From NCBI GenBank assembly GCA_900542795.1, contig UQPD01000047.1:1-16129 (forward strand): a stretch of DNA of 16,129 nt. The letters are read 5' to 3'. Both the position numbers and the translations under genes were made by a program. This stretch comes from an uncultured Prevotella sp. GTDB lineage: Bacteria > Bacteroidota > Bacteroidia > Bacteroidales > Bacteroidaceae. The notes below the pieces were generated by a model. It made no database searches. It had not been told where the DNA came from and saw only the letters and a list, made by a program, of their open reading frames with translations. Each line of letters begins with the position of its first letter. The first letter of the stretch is position 1. This document shows, piece by piece, positions 1 to 6,801 of the stretch.

Positions 1-26
1 TGGCGCATGAAAACCTCAATAGAATG

Positions 27-50
27 TAATACTTAATACTTAATACTTAA
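27..50. repeat. Heptanucleotide tandem repeat (TAATACT x3.4)
   Basis: Three perfect tandem copies of TAATACT (27-33, 34-40, 41-47) plus a partial fourth. They lie in AT-rich intergenic DNA near the left edge, just after a possible stop codon (TAA at 27-29) of a gene that would lie outside the window. Seven-base repeats can change copy number by slippage, but this one is outside any gene visible here. Confidence 0.6.
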
Positions 51-70
51 GAATGCGGTGATTTATTTAA

Positions 71-98
71 AAAAACGTCGCAAATTTTGCGACGTTTT
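71..98. terminator. Terminator hairpin (bidirectional)
   Basis: CGTCGCA (76-82) pairs with TGCGACG (88-94) around a short AATTT-type loop. An A-run precedes the stem and TTTT follows it, so it could end transcription in either direction. It probably serves a plus-strand gene ending left of the window, because the minus-strand murein hydrolase has its own hairpin at 170-221. Confidence 0.65.
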
Positions 99-169
99 CT
101 GTTACTTTAATGAAATTATGGAGAGTTCGTGGATATTTTTGACGACTCCTCCTCTTTTCTCTGATGTAA

Positions 170-221
170 AAAAATGCTTGGCAATAGTCTTTTATAAACA
201 GACCTATTGTCAAGCATTTTT
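170..221 (-). terminator. Long hairpin terminator after the M23 gene
   Basis: An imperfect inverted repeat. AAAAATGCTTG (170-180) pairs with CAAGCATTTTT (211-221), and the stem continues through CAATAG/CTATTG with one G-T pair and one bulge. Read on the minus strand it follows the stop codon of the M23 peptidase by about 28 bp and ends in a T-run, as expected of an intrinsic terminator. It is also followed by T-rich DNA on the plus strand, so it may work both ways. The rest of 1-248 shows no convincing gene. Confidence 0.65.
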
Positions 222-248
222 AGTTTTTAAAAAAAGGAGCTGCAGGCG

Positions 249-1142
249 TTAGTAGCGCAGGATTTGCCCTGTGCGTAAACGTGTTGAGGTGCTCATGCGG
301 TTAGTCTTTGCTAATTTTTCGGCATTAACACCTAACTTTTCTGCAATGCTGGTAAAGGTTTCACCTCGTTCTACCTTGTAGAAGTGGGTAGCTGTCATGG
401 CTATTTTGTCCTCGCTCGAGGCTTTGCGCGAAGCTAAGATAACGGATGCATTACCACTATCGTTTTTGTGGAAGGTGTAGAAGTCGCCCGTAACATCTTG
501 AGCTGGGAAGTTAAAGAGCAATTCGGGATTGATGGCTTCGCCAGCAAGTCGGGTTTCAAAGTGGAGGTGCGAACCAAACGAACGCCCTGTGTTGCCACCC
601 AAACCAATGGGTTCGCCCGCTTTGACCATTTGGTCGCCCTTAACAAGTTGCTTGGAGAGGTGACCATAGATGGTTTCAAGACCATTGTTGTGACGAATTA
701 CCACGTAGTTGCCATAACCGCCAGCATCGTAGCGCACTACGCGCACTTTGCCATCGAAAGCCGACACAATGGTGTCGCCCGTGTACACCTTGATGTCGAG
801 ACCCTTGTGTACACGCTTAAAGGTGGGACGGTAACCAAAACGCGATGTGATGTTGCGCGAAGGGGTGGGCATGCAAAAGCCACGCAAGTCGATGCGGTAG
901 CTTTCGGGCACCTCGCTACTGCTGTAGGGATGTGCACGGTTGGTAACCCATGAGTTGTAGACATCACTGCTCAATTCGCTATTCATGATGTCGCGGTCTA
1001 CGGCACGCTGAATTGCCACGGAGTCTACCGCACGTAAGCGACGGTCTACGGGGGCTTGACGGGCAATTAGGTCTTGGCAATAAGCCGATGCGCCGACACT
1101 TGCCAACACGATGGTCAAGGCTGCACGGCGCAGAAGTTTCAT
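249..1142 (-). CDS. Secreted M23 murein endopeptidase with C-terminal LysM
   Basis: Predicted zinc metallo-endopeptidase that cuts peptidoglycan cross-links in the periplasm or at the cell surface. Numbered from the Met at 1142 (297 aa), it begins with a signal peptide (MKLLRRAALTIVLASVGASA). The M23 (LytM) domain spans about residues 100-215, with the zinc motif HKGLD (His112, Asp116), a catalytic GHL (His161) and SHLHFE (His192, His194). A LysM peptidoglycan-binding repeat fills the last 45 residues (FYKVERGETFTSIAEKLGV onward). The frame stays open upstream to 1232 and a second ATG lies at 1148. I prefer 1142 because the signal peptide starts there at once and the extra 30 residues look like leader sequence. 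All core metal ligands are present, so it should be active rather than a degenerate activator such as EnvC. Family assignment is firm; the exact cut site and cellular role are inferred. Confidence 0.9.
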   Translation of the reverse strand: MKLLRRAALTIVLASVGASAYCQDLIARQAPVDRRLRAVDSVAIQRAVDRDIMNSELSSDVYNSWVTNRAHPYSSSEVPESYRIDLRGFCMPTPSRNITSRFGYRPTFKRVHKGLDIKVYTGDTIVSAFDGKVRVVRYDAGGYGNYVVIRHNNGLETIYGHLSKQLVKGDQMVKAGEPIGLGGNTGRSFGSHLHFETRLAGEAINPELLFNFPAQDVTGDFYTFHKNDSGNASVILASRKASSEDKIAMTATHFYKVERGETFTSIAEKLGVNAEKLAKTNRMSTSTRLRTGQILRY

Positions 1143-1273
1143 ATTCATTGGCGTAAATTTTTTGGTCGGTGTGTCGCTTACATGTTTCCTCAATGGGCCA
1201 AAAAAATTCGGAAAAAACTCCGAAAGTAGCACGAAAAAAAGAAAGATGTGAGCGCCACATTACAATTCCGCGA

Positions 1274-1281
1274 CAAATTTA
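1274..1281 (-). promoter_or_regulatory. Possible -7 box for the M23 peptidase gene
   Basis: On the minus strand this reads TAAATTTG, matching the Bacteroidetes -7 consensus TAnnTTTG. No good TTTG -33 box is seen at the usual distance, so the call is tentative. It would give a leader of roughly 120 nt before the start at 1142. The rest of 1282-1373 is AT-rich and shows nothing else. Confidence 0.35.
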
Positions 1282-1373
1282 CTACATTTTTGGGGTTGGC
1301 TTGTTGATTTTTGTGTTAAAACTTCTTTTAAGTTTCTCTGTTTTCTTCTCTTTTTCAACGGATGAGATAGAGA

Positions 1374-1419
1374 ATGGGTGGTTCTAAAAAACCAAAAAGA
1401 GATTTTTAGAACCACCCAT
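1374..1419 (-). terminator. Perfect 17-bp-stem terminator after ettA
   Basis: ATGGGTGGTTCTAAAAA (1374-1390) is mirrored exactly by TTTTTAGAACCACCCAT (1403-1419), with a 12-nt loop. On the minus strand it starts about 7 bp after the ettA stop codon. The A/T part of the stem lies next to the loop and no long T-run follows it, so it may also act as a 3'-end stabiliser or processing hairpin. The same 18-nt sequence recurs downstream of ilvN, and a shorter form downstream of ilvD (see findings). Confidence 0.65.
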
Positions 1420-1425
1420 AAAAAA

Positions 1426-3120
1426 TTAGTCGTCGAGTTTGCGATAGCGTATGCGCTTGGGCTCTTCAAGTCCTAAGCGTTTTGCCTTGTTCACTTCGTA
1501 GTCGGTGTAAGAACCTTCAAAGAAGAAGACGTTGCCATCGCCCTCGAAGGCAAGGATGTGTGTACAGATGCGGTCGAGGAACCAACGGTCGTGGCTGATG
1601 ACTACGGCACAACCTGCAAATGCTTCGAGACCCTCCTCGAGTGCGCGGAGTGTGTTTACGTCGATATCGTTGGTAGGCTCATCGAGCAAAAGCACATTGC
1701 CCTCTTGTTTTAGGGCTAAGGCTAATTGCAAACGGTTGCGCTCACCACCTGAGAGAACACCACACTTTTTTTCTTGATCGGCACCCGCAAAGTTGAAACG
1801 GCTGAGGTAGGCGCGAGCATTGATGTCGCGGCCACCCATGCGCATGAGTTCGCTGCCTCCGCTAATAACCTCGTAGACTGACTTTTCGGGGTCGATGTCT
1901 TTGTGCTGTTGGTCAACGTATGCCAACTTCACGGTTTCGCCCATCTCGAAGGTTCCTGCATCGGGGGTGTCAAGACCCATAATTAAGCGGAACAGGGTGG
2001 TTTTACCTACACCATTGGGACCAATTACACCCACAATGCCTGCGGGGGGGAGTGTAAACTCAAGGTCTTTGTAGAGCACTTTGTCGCCAAAAGCCTTTGA
2101 CACGCCATGTGCCTCGATGACCTTGTTACCCAAGCGTGGACCATTGGGAATAAAGATTTCGAGTTTCTGCTCCTTCTCCTTTTGGTCTTCGTTGAGCAAC
2201 TTGTCGTATGAGTTCAAACGTGCCTTACCCTTGGCTTGGCGTGCCTTGGGAGCCATGCGTACCCATTCGAGCTCGCGTTCCAAAGTTTTGCGGCGTTTGC
2301 TTGCCACCTTCTCCTCTTGTTCCATGCGCTTGCTCTTTTGTTCGAGCCACGAAGAGTAGTTGCCCTTCCAGGGGATGCCTTCGCCACGGTCGAGCTCAAG
2401 AATCCAACCTGCTACATCGTCGAGGAAGTAACGGTCGTGTGTAACGGCAATCACTGTGCCTTCGTACTGATTTAAGTGCTGTTCGAGCCAGTCGATGCTT
2501 TCGGCATCAAGGTGGTTGGTAGGTTCGTCGAGCAATAACACATCGGGCTTTTGCAACAACAAACGGCACAGGGCTACACGGCGACGTTCACCGCCTGAGA
2601 GGTGTTCTGCCTTTTGGTCGGCTGGCGGCAAGCGCAGTGCATCCATGGCACGCTCTAAACGGCTGTCGAGGTTCCAAGCATCGGTGGCATCGAGAATGTC
2701 TTGCAACTCGCCTTGACGGGCAAAGAGTTGGTTCATCTTGTCCTCATTTTCATAGTATTCGGGGAGACCAAATTTTTGGTTAATCTCTTCGTACTCTGCC
2801 AAAGCGTCTACCACATTTTGCACACCTTCTTGCACAATTTCTTTTACCGTTTTATTGTCGTCGAGGTGTGGGTCCTGAGGCAGATAGCCCACGGTGTAGC
2901 CTGGTGAAAACACAACTTCGCCTTGGTAGTCGTTGTCGAGTCCGGCAATAATCTTCATCAAGGTAGACTTACCTGCACCATTCAAACCGATGATGCCGAT
3001 TTTTGCACCATAGAAGAAGCTAAGGTAGATGTTTTTAAGAACCTGCTTATTGTTCTGTTTGATGGTCTTTGAGAGACCTACCATTGAAAATATAATCTTT
3101 TTGTCGTCAGCAGCGGCCAT
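1426..3120 (-). CDS. ettA: ABC-F translation factor EttA
   Basis: Energy-dependent translational throttle A: a cytoplasmic ABC-F ATPase that binds the ribosomal E site and tunes entry into elongation according to ATP/ADP. The 564-aa protein has two ABC modules and no membrane segment. Module 1 has Walker A GLNGAGKST (45-53), signature LSGGE (174-178), Walker B LLLDEPTNHLD (195-205) and the switch His in THDR (about 228). Module 2 has Walker A GPNGVGKTT (367-375), LSGGE (456-460), LLLDEPTNDID (477-487) and SHDR (about 509-512). The insertion at about 95-140 corresponds to the arm, and the charged linker at about 255-320 (KRRKTLERELEWVRMAPKAR) to the tRNA-contacting linker. Length and linker match EttA (about 555 aa) better than Uup or the antibiotic-resistance ABC-F proteins. 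The start lies 2 bp after the META-domain gene, so the two are probably co-transcribed. Confidence 0.93.
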   Translation of the reverse strand: MAAADDKKIIFSMVGLSKTIKQNNKQVLKNIYLSFFYGAKIGIIGLNGAGKSTLMKIIAGLDNDYQGEVVFSPGYTVGYLPQDPHLDDNKTVKEIVQEGVQNVVDALAEYEEINQKFGLPEYYENEDKMNQLFARQGELQDILDATDAWNLDSRLERAMDALRLPPADQKAEHLSGGERRRVALCRLLLQKPDVLLLDEPTNHLDAESIDWLEQHLNQYEGTVIAVTHDRYFLDDVAGWILELDRGEGIPWKGNYSSWLEQKSKRMEQEEKVASKRRKTLERELEWVRMAPKARQAKGKARLNSYDKLLNEDQKEKEQKLEIFIPNGPRLGNKVIEAHGVSKAFGDKVLYKDLEFTLPPAGIVGVIGPNGVGKTTLFRLIMGLDTPDAGTFEMGETVKLAYVDQQHKDIDPEKSVYEVISGGSELMRMGGRDINARAYLSRFNFAGADQEKKCGVLSGGERNRLQLALALKQEGNVLLLDEPTNDIDVNTLRALEEGLEAFAGCAVVISHDRWFLDRICTHILAFEGDGNVFFFEGSYTDYEVNKAKRLGLEEPKRIRYRKLDD

Positions 3121-3122
3121 GT

Positions 3123-3533
3123 TTATTTCTTTTTCAGCGTGAGAATGGTTTTACCTTGTTTGTTTTTTAACAGCATTTCATTGCCTTTCATTTCCATGGA
3201 AACAGCTTGGTTTAGTGCTTCCATAAATTCGCTTTCGTAAACGTCGTCAGGACAGAGCATTTGCGTCATGCCCACATGTTTAAAGTCTACTTTGCCATTA
3301 GCAAGCTTTTTGAGGTCGGCAGTACCTGTTAAACGATTGCAACCCGTAAAGCCATATAAATTGCCATTGGCGCGGTCGAAACCGATGAAGGGTGTTTCGT
3401 TTGAAGGCGTAATGTTTTTGCCATTCATGTTAGTTACTTGCCATTCACCGCCAACGGTGTAGGCTGATTGTGAAGAGGCACATGATGCCAAGAGCAGCAT
3501 TGCTGCGGGGATAATATAAAGTATACGTTTCAT
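3123..3533 (-). CDS. META-domain (HslJ-like) lipoprotein
   Basis: A small envelope lipoprotein of 136 aa from the Met at 3533. A type II signal ends at lipobox LLASC (Cys18). The mature part is a single META domain, seen in the opening GEWQVTNMNGK, the central GFTGCNRLTGTA and the later MTQMLCPD. This pattern is typical of HslJ-like proteins, which in E. coli are linked to heat-inducible expression and novobiocin resistance; no enzymatic activity is established. The frame extends eight codons upstream to 3557, but the lipoprotein signal fits a start at 3533. Its stop codon lies 2 bp before ettA, suggesting a two-gene transcript, although no functional link to EttA is evident. Confidence 0.85.
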   Translation of the reverse strand: MKRILYIIPAAMLLLASCASSQSAYTVGGEWQVTNMNGKNITPSNETPFIGFDRANGNLYGFTGCNRLTGTADLKKLANGKVDFKHVGMTQMLCPDDVYESEFMEALNQAVSMEMKGNEMLLKNKQGKTILTLKKK

Positions 3534-3550
3534 AGTGTTTATTACATAAT

Positions 3551-3584
3551 GAGACAACCACTCGTGTGGTGGGGTGGTTGTCTC
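3551..3584 (-). promoter_or_regulatory. 11-bp-stem hairpin just upstream of the META gene
   Basis: GAGACAACCAC (3551-3561) is perfectly complementary to GTGGTTGTCTC (3574-3584), with a 12-nt loop. On the minus strand it lies 17 bp before the META start and about 50 bp after the stop of the upstream porin gene. No T-run follows on the minus strand, so it does not look like an ordinary terminator. It could be a 5' leader structure or a 3'-end processing hairpin of the porin mRNA. Confidence 0.5.
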
Positions 3585-3633
3585 GGTAAGAAAATGGGGT
3601 TTGTTATTTTTTTAGGGGGAAAAAACTTTTTCT

Positions 3634-5268
3634 TTAGAATTTGCAACCCAAAGTAAGCATCACATTGTGGCGTTTAAAGTCCACATTGCGCGAAGCTGTA
3701 AGGGGAGCACCTGTGTTGAGGTCGGTGGCACGGAAAGGAGTAACCTCGCCCGTTTGTTTTTGGTATTGGTAAGCCACATCGCCATAGAAGTGTTTGCCCT
3801 TATAACCCAAACCTGCTGTTACGCGGTTAATGTCGCCCAAGTTAACATAGTCGGTGTTCATGCTATAGTGGTAGGCATCGCTATTGGTCATGGTGTTGAG
3901 ATAAGCATCCTTTTTGAAGGGCGCACTCACATAGTTATATCCCACACGTCCGTAAAGTCTGGGAGCCAAACGGACTTCTGCACCGACACGGAAAGTTTGC
4001 ACCGTATTAAAGCAAGCATCAATTTCGGTGTCCATGTCGTGATCGCGTGTTGAGGGAGTGTAGTCCTCCCAATAGCCACGTCCGTAGTCGGGCCAACGCA
4101 GTTGAGCACCTGTGTATCGACTCACTTCATATTCAGCGTCTAAAGCCAAATAGTTGCTTACGGTGGTTGCTGCACTAATGCCTAACTTCCATGGGGTGCG
4201 AATGCGGAAGTCAACATCGCCTGTGTTGTAGTCGGCTTGCGTTTGGGCAAATGTGTTGCCCTTGTCATCGGTGAATTGGAAGGGTGCAACCATGCGCAGA
4301 CTTGCATTTTGCGTAAGGTCGTAGTAGATTGGCGTGCTAAATGAGAAACCTAAGCGGAACGGACTTGTTTCGATGGGACGGAAGATGAAACCAAACTTTG
4401 CATCGAAGCCCGTACCGTTAATGTCCTCGCCCAATGCCATTTGGTATTGACCAATAGAGTTTATGCCTGAAACATTTCCGTTGGCATCGTACACATTCTC
4501 AGCCAATTGCTCGCTGTAATAAAGTGTGTTGTGTAAGTTGACATTGTAAACGCCAAAAGTTACACCCGCATAGAAGCGGTTGTCGATGTTAAACGAGAGG
4601 TTGAAGTCGTATTGCTGAATGCCACCCCACTGCACGCGGTGGTAGTCATAGCTTTGTGCATTACGCACATTGTAGCCTGCAAGTTTGCCATCGTCGCCAT
4701 ATACGGGAACAATCATTTGTGCATCGTAGGCGTTGAGGGCAAAAGGTGTGGTGTAGTCTACGCCCGAACCATTTTTGCTAAGGTCGAGCGGTTGACCGTT
4801 GTAATAAGCCAACTCTTGCATTTGCCACGACTGTGACAAGCCATTGTTTAGCTTAACATTGTCTAAACCAATGTAGTTCTTTAGATTGCGCTTTTTTTGG
4901 TAGTTAAAGGCAAAGTTTACAAACTTGAGTTTGCTGTCGTTTCCCATGTTAACAGCATACACAAAGCCACCTTGGTCGAACGAGCCACGAGCTTTGTTAA
5001 TGTCGCCCATGAGCACGGCATCTGCTTGGATAGTGGCACTACCCGTAAGCGAAGCGTCGTTGCGACGGAACAAACCTATTGCTGCTGGGTTAGAACTGAT
5101 GGCAGAGAGGTCGGCACCCAATGCACTCATGGCACCACCCATGCCCACATAACGCGCCGTACCATTAAGGTCGCTACCTGTGAGCGCTTCTATTTTATAG
5201 ATATCTTGTGCACTCATGCTGCCACAAAGGGTTAAAGCAGCAAGTGCCAATGCATATTTTCGTTTCAT
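3634..5268 (-). CDS. OmpP1/FadL/TodX-family outer-membrane porin
   Basis: Outer-membrane beta-barrel protein of 544 aa, probably passing hydrophobic small molecules. It has a signal peptide (MKRKYALALAALTLCGSMSA, cut before QD). Next comes a segment diagnostic of the OmpP1/FadL family in Bacteroidetes: RYVGMGGAMSALGADLSAIS followed by SNPAAIGLFRRND. After that come alternating amphipathic strands rich in Tyr, Asn and Gly, and the chain ends in the terminal Phe typical of barrel proteins (LTLGCKF). The frame runs on to 5292, but the signal peptide places the start at 5268. In Bacteroidales such proteins are often labelled hemin receptor, which the sequence alone does not support. Substrate is unknown. 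It appears to be transcribed alone, with its own upstream repeat region. Confidence 0.86.
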   Translation of the reverse strand: MKRKYALALAALTLCGSMSAQDIYKIEALTGSDLNGTARYVGMGGAMSALGADLSAISSNPAAIGLFRRNDASLTGSATIQADAVLMGDINKARGSFDQGGFVYAVNMGNDSKLKFVNFAFNYQKKRNLKNYIGLDNVKLNNGLSQSWQMQELAYYNGQPLDLSKNGSGVDYTTPFALNAYDAQMIVPVYGDDGKLAGYNVRNAQSYDYHRVQWGGIQQYDFNLSFNIDNRFYAGVTFGVYNVNLHNTLYYSEQLAENVYDANGNVSGINSIGQYQMALGEDINGTGFDAKFGFIFRPIETSPFRLGFSFSTPIYYDLTQNASLRMVAPFQFTDDKGNTFAQTQADYNTGDVDFRIRTPWKLGISAATTVSNYLALDAEYEVSRYTGAQLRWPDYGRGYWEDYTPSTRDHDMDTEIDACFNTVQTFRVGAEVRLAPRLYGRVGYNYVSAPFKKDAYLNTMTNSDAYHYSMNTDYVNLGDINRVTAGLGYKGKHFYGDVAYQYQKQTGEVTPFRATDLNTGAPLTASRNVDFKRHNVMLTLGCKF

Positions 5269-5314
5269 TCTGTTTTGGGGTTTAAAAGTCATTTATAAGG
5301 AGAACCTAAGATTT

Positions 5315-5389
5315 GTATTTTTAAAATTGCATTCTTAGCATTTTCAAAAATCTGCATTCTCAAGAATTTTCAAAAATCTGCATTCTTAG
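5315..5389 (-). repeat. Three tandem ~25-bp repeats in the porin leader
   Basis: Three consecutive copies of a unit close to ATTTTCAAAAATCTGCATTC: 5315-5338 (diverged), 5339-5364 and 5365-5389. The last two share TTTTCAAAAATCTGCATTCT exactly (5341-5360 and 5367-5386), 26 bp apart. They lie 45-120 bp upstream of the porin start. On the minus strand each good copy contains GATTTTTG, one base from the -7 consensus TAnnTTTG, and the spacing sets the TTTG of one copy 18 bp ahead of the next, as in a -33/-7 pair. The array could therefore be the promoter itself, a regulator binding array, or both. Confidence 0.7.
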
Positions 5390-5420
5390 TATCACCTTTA
5401 ATATAACCATTGTCTTTTTT

Positions 5421-6545
5421 TTATCTGCCACGTCCACCGCTTCGGCCGCCACCACCGCCAAAGCCACGGTTACCGCCACCAAAGCTACCACCACTGCCAA
5501 AGCTGCCACTGTTGCCTAAGCCACGTCCGCTACCAAAGCTGCTGTTGTTGCTGCGCGAGGGTTGTGAAGGCTGTGTAGATTGTTGGCGTTGTGTGTTTCG
5601 GTTAGGCGTGTACGAGTTATTGCTGCGCGAGTTATTGCTATTGCCCAAGCCGCGACTGCTGTTGGGGTTAAAGCCACGGTAGCCACTCGTGTTGCTCTGG
5701 GTAGTGTGGGTGCGCTGGCTGTTGCTGTTAGGCGTCCACGCATTGTTGCGTGAGTTGGTGCGAGTTCCCACACCAAAGCCACGGCTTCCGCTTGACGTTC
5801 CGTAAGCAGTGCGGTTGGTTGTGCTCGAATTATTGATGGGGAGTCCTGCGCCACGACTTCCACCGCGTGCGGTCCATCCCCCTCTAACACCTGGTTGTGC
5901 ATTAGCAGGGAGCGGACGTGTGTGCCATGCCCAATAAGGGTGGCTGCCCCAAGCAGGTCCGTACCAAGGGTCGTACCATCCGCCATACCAAGGCGAGTTC
6001 CACCCCCAACTCCAAGACCAACTACTATAGTAAGGACGCCAGCCATACCAGCTGCCCCATCCATACCAACCACTCCAGCCCCAGCTCCAGGGAGAACCAT
6101 AGCCATAGTAGAAAGGATCGTAGCAGATGTCATAATAGTCCCAATAGAAAGGGCTGCTAACAATAACCCCTGCACGTGGTGCACTAAAGCGTACGATACG
6201 TGCTGTGCACGATCCGTCTTCATAGCCATCGGCATAGCCTTGGTCGTATCCCTCTTGTGAGGAGAGCGTGTCGTCTACGTTTTGGTTATATTTTTTGCCG
6301 CGTCGGTTATAAGTGTCCACGTCCCACTTACCATTGCCACGCCCGTTAGCCCAAATACTTTGGCTAAAGGCGTCATCATCGTTTGTAGTGATGGGGGTAT
6401 AAGTAGAGCGTCCCACTTCGGCGTGGTATGTATCGTTACTTTCAATTTTGTCTTTTGACGATGGAACGAAGTATACATCGTCATCTTGTGCATATGTGCC
6501 GAGTGTACTTAAGCACAGAGCTGTTAACAATAGCGACTTTTTCAT
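5421..6545 (-). CDS. Secreted Trp/Tyr/Gly-rich low-complexity protein
   Basis: No known function. The 374-aa product from the Met at 6545 starts with a signal peptide (MKKSLLLTALCLSTLGTYA, cut before QDDD). An acidic, polar N-terminal third ends in the motif QGYADGYEDG. A short folded-looking stretch (TARIVRFSAPRAGVIVSS) follows. The next ~80 residues are extremely rich in Trp, Tyr, Gly, Ser and Pro (for example WSWGWSGWYGWGSWYGW). The last ~150 residues are Asn/Ser/Thr/Gly/Arg-rich and carry repeated RGxG-type modules (SRGFGVG, SRGLGNS, GRGLGNS, NRGFGGG), ending in a Gly/Arg tail. It looks largely disordered, surface-exposed or periplasmic. The frame continues upstream to 6644, but that part is translation of a repeated promoter element. 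Database names for such proteins (for example vitellogenin-like) reflect composition only. Two promoter-like elements lie upstream. Confidence 0.82.
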   Translation of the reverse strand: MKKSLLLTALCLSTLGTYAQDDDVYFVPSSKDKIESNDTYHAEVGRSTYTPITTNDDDAFSQSIWANGRGNGKWDVDTYNRRGKKYNQNVDDTLSSQEGYDQGYADGYEDGSCTARIVRFSAPRAGVIVSSPFYWDYYDICYDPFYYGYGSPWSWGWSGWYGWGSWYGWRPYYSSWSWSWGWNSPWYGGWYDPWYGPAWGSHPYWAWHTRPLPANAQPGVRGGWTARGGSRGAGLPINNSSTTNRTAYGTSSGSRGFGVGTRTNSRNNAWTPNSNSQRTHTTQSNTSGYRGFNPNSSRGLGNSNNSRSNNSYTPNRNTQRQQSTQPSQPSRSNNSSFGSGRGLGNSGSFGSGGSFGGGNRGFGGGGGRSGGRGR

Positions 6546-6614
6546 TTTGTTCCTTTTTTTAGTTAAGGTGCAAAGCGCACGTTTTTGTAATGGTTTTTGA
6601 GGAAAGTGCAAATA

Positions 6615-6649
6615 GAGATGCAGCTTATCTTCGCTTAAATGCAAAGGTA
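6615..6649 (-). repeat. 35-bp direct repeat, copy 1 (promoter-bearing)
   Basis: Matches the copy at 6697-6731 at 34 of 35 positions. On the minus strand it opens with TACCTTTGCATTTAAGCG, so the Bacteroidetes -7 box TACCTTTG (6642-6649) is part of the repeat. A TTTG lies 23 bp further upstream (plus-strand CAAA at 6673-6676). Transcription from here would leave a leader of roughly 90 nt before the Trp/Tyr-rich protein gene. Confidence 0.7.
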
Positions 6650-6666
6650 ATGCAAATTGAGTGCAT

Positions 6667-6691
6667 AAAGGTCAAACGTGTTTGAACCTTT
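6667..6691. repeat. Inverted repeat between the two 35-bp copies
   Basis: AAAGGTCAAAC faces GTTTGAACCTTT with a 2-bp centre and a single unpaired base. It lies exactly between the two direct repeats and overlaps the TTTG used as -33 box for copy 1, so it could be an operator. No T-run follows in either direction that would clearly make it a terminator. Confidence 0.5.
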
Positions 6692-6696
6692 TTGCC

Positions 6697-6731
6697 GAGA
6701 TGCAGCTTACCTTCGCTTAAATGCAAAGGTA
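6697..6731 (-). repeat. 35-bp direct repeat, copy 2 (promoter-bearing)
   Basis: Second copy of the element at 6615-6649, starting 82 bp away. It carries the same minus-strand TACCTTTG -7 box (6724-6731). No clear TTTG is seen at -33, so if both act as promoters this one should be the weaker or activator-dependent one. It lies 70 bp beyond the end of the C11 peptidase gene. Confidence 0.65.
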
Positions 6732-6801
6732 GCGACTTTTTGTTACGTTTGTAGCATTTGTTTTCGGAAAAAGTAGTCTATTTGTCCGATTTTCAATTTA
6801 T

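Noticed and set aside
3..29. Possible C-terminal tail of a plus-strand gene (reads AHENLNRM then TAA)
   Set aside because: Only eight residues are visible and another frame reads through to position 48, so the coding frame cannot be told from this window.
58..252. 64-codon plus-strand frame over the two hairpins
   Set aside because: It runs through both terminator hairpins, has odd composition and no promoter or family resemblance.
468..953. 161-codon plus-strand frame opposite the M23 gene
   Set aside because: Antisense shadow of a gene with clear M23 catalytic motifs on the minus strand.
1143..1232. Upstream extension of the M23 peptidase to 1232
   Set aside because: It would bury a clear signal peptide 30 residues inside the protein.
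5406..5670. Possible short-repeat array or CRISPR in the Gly/Ser-coding region
   Set aside because: The repetition comes from Gly, Ser, Asn and Arg codons in a low-complexity protein, with no fixed repeat-spacer pattern.
5516..6235. Long alternative minus frame and Pro/Arg-rich plus frames across the Trp/Tyr-rich gene
   Set aside because: Low-complexity codons of the real gene keep several frames open; only the 5421-6545 frame has a signal peptide and sensible start.
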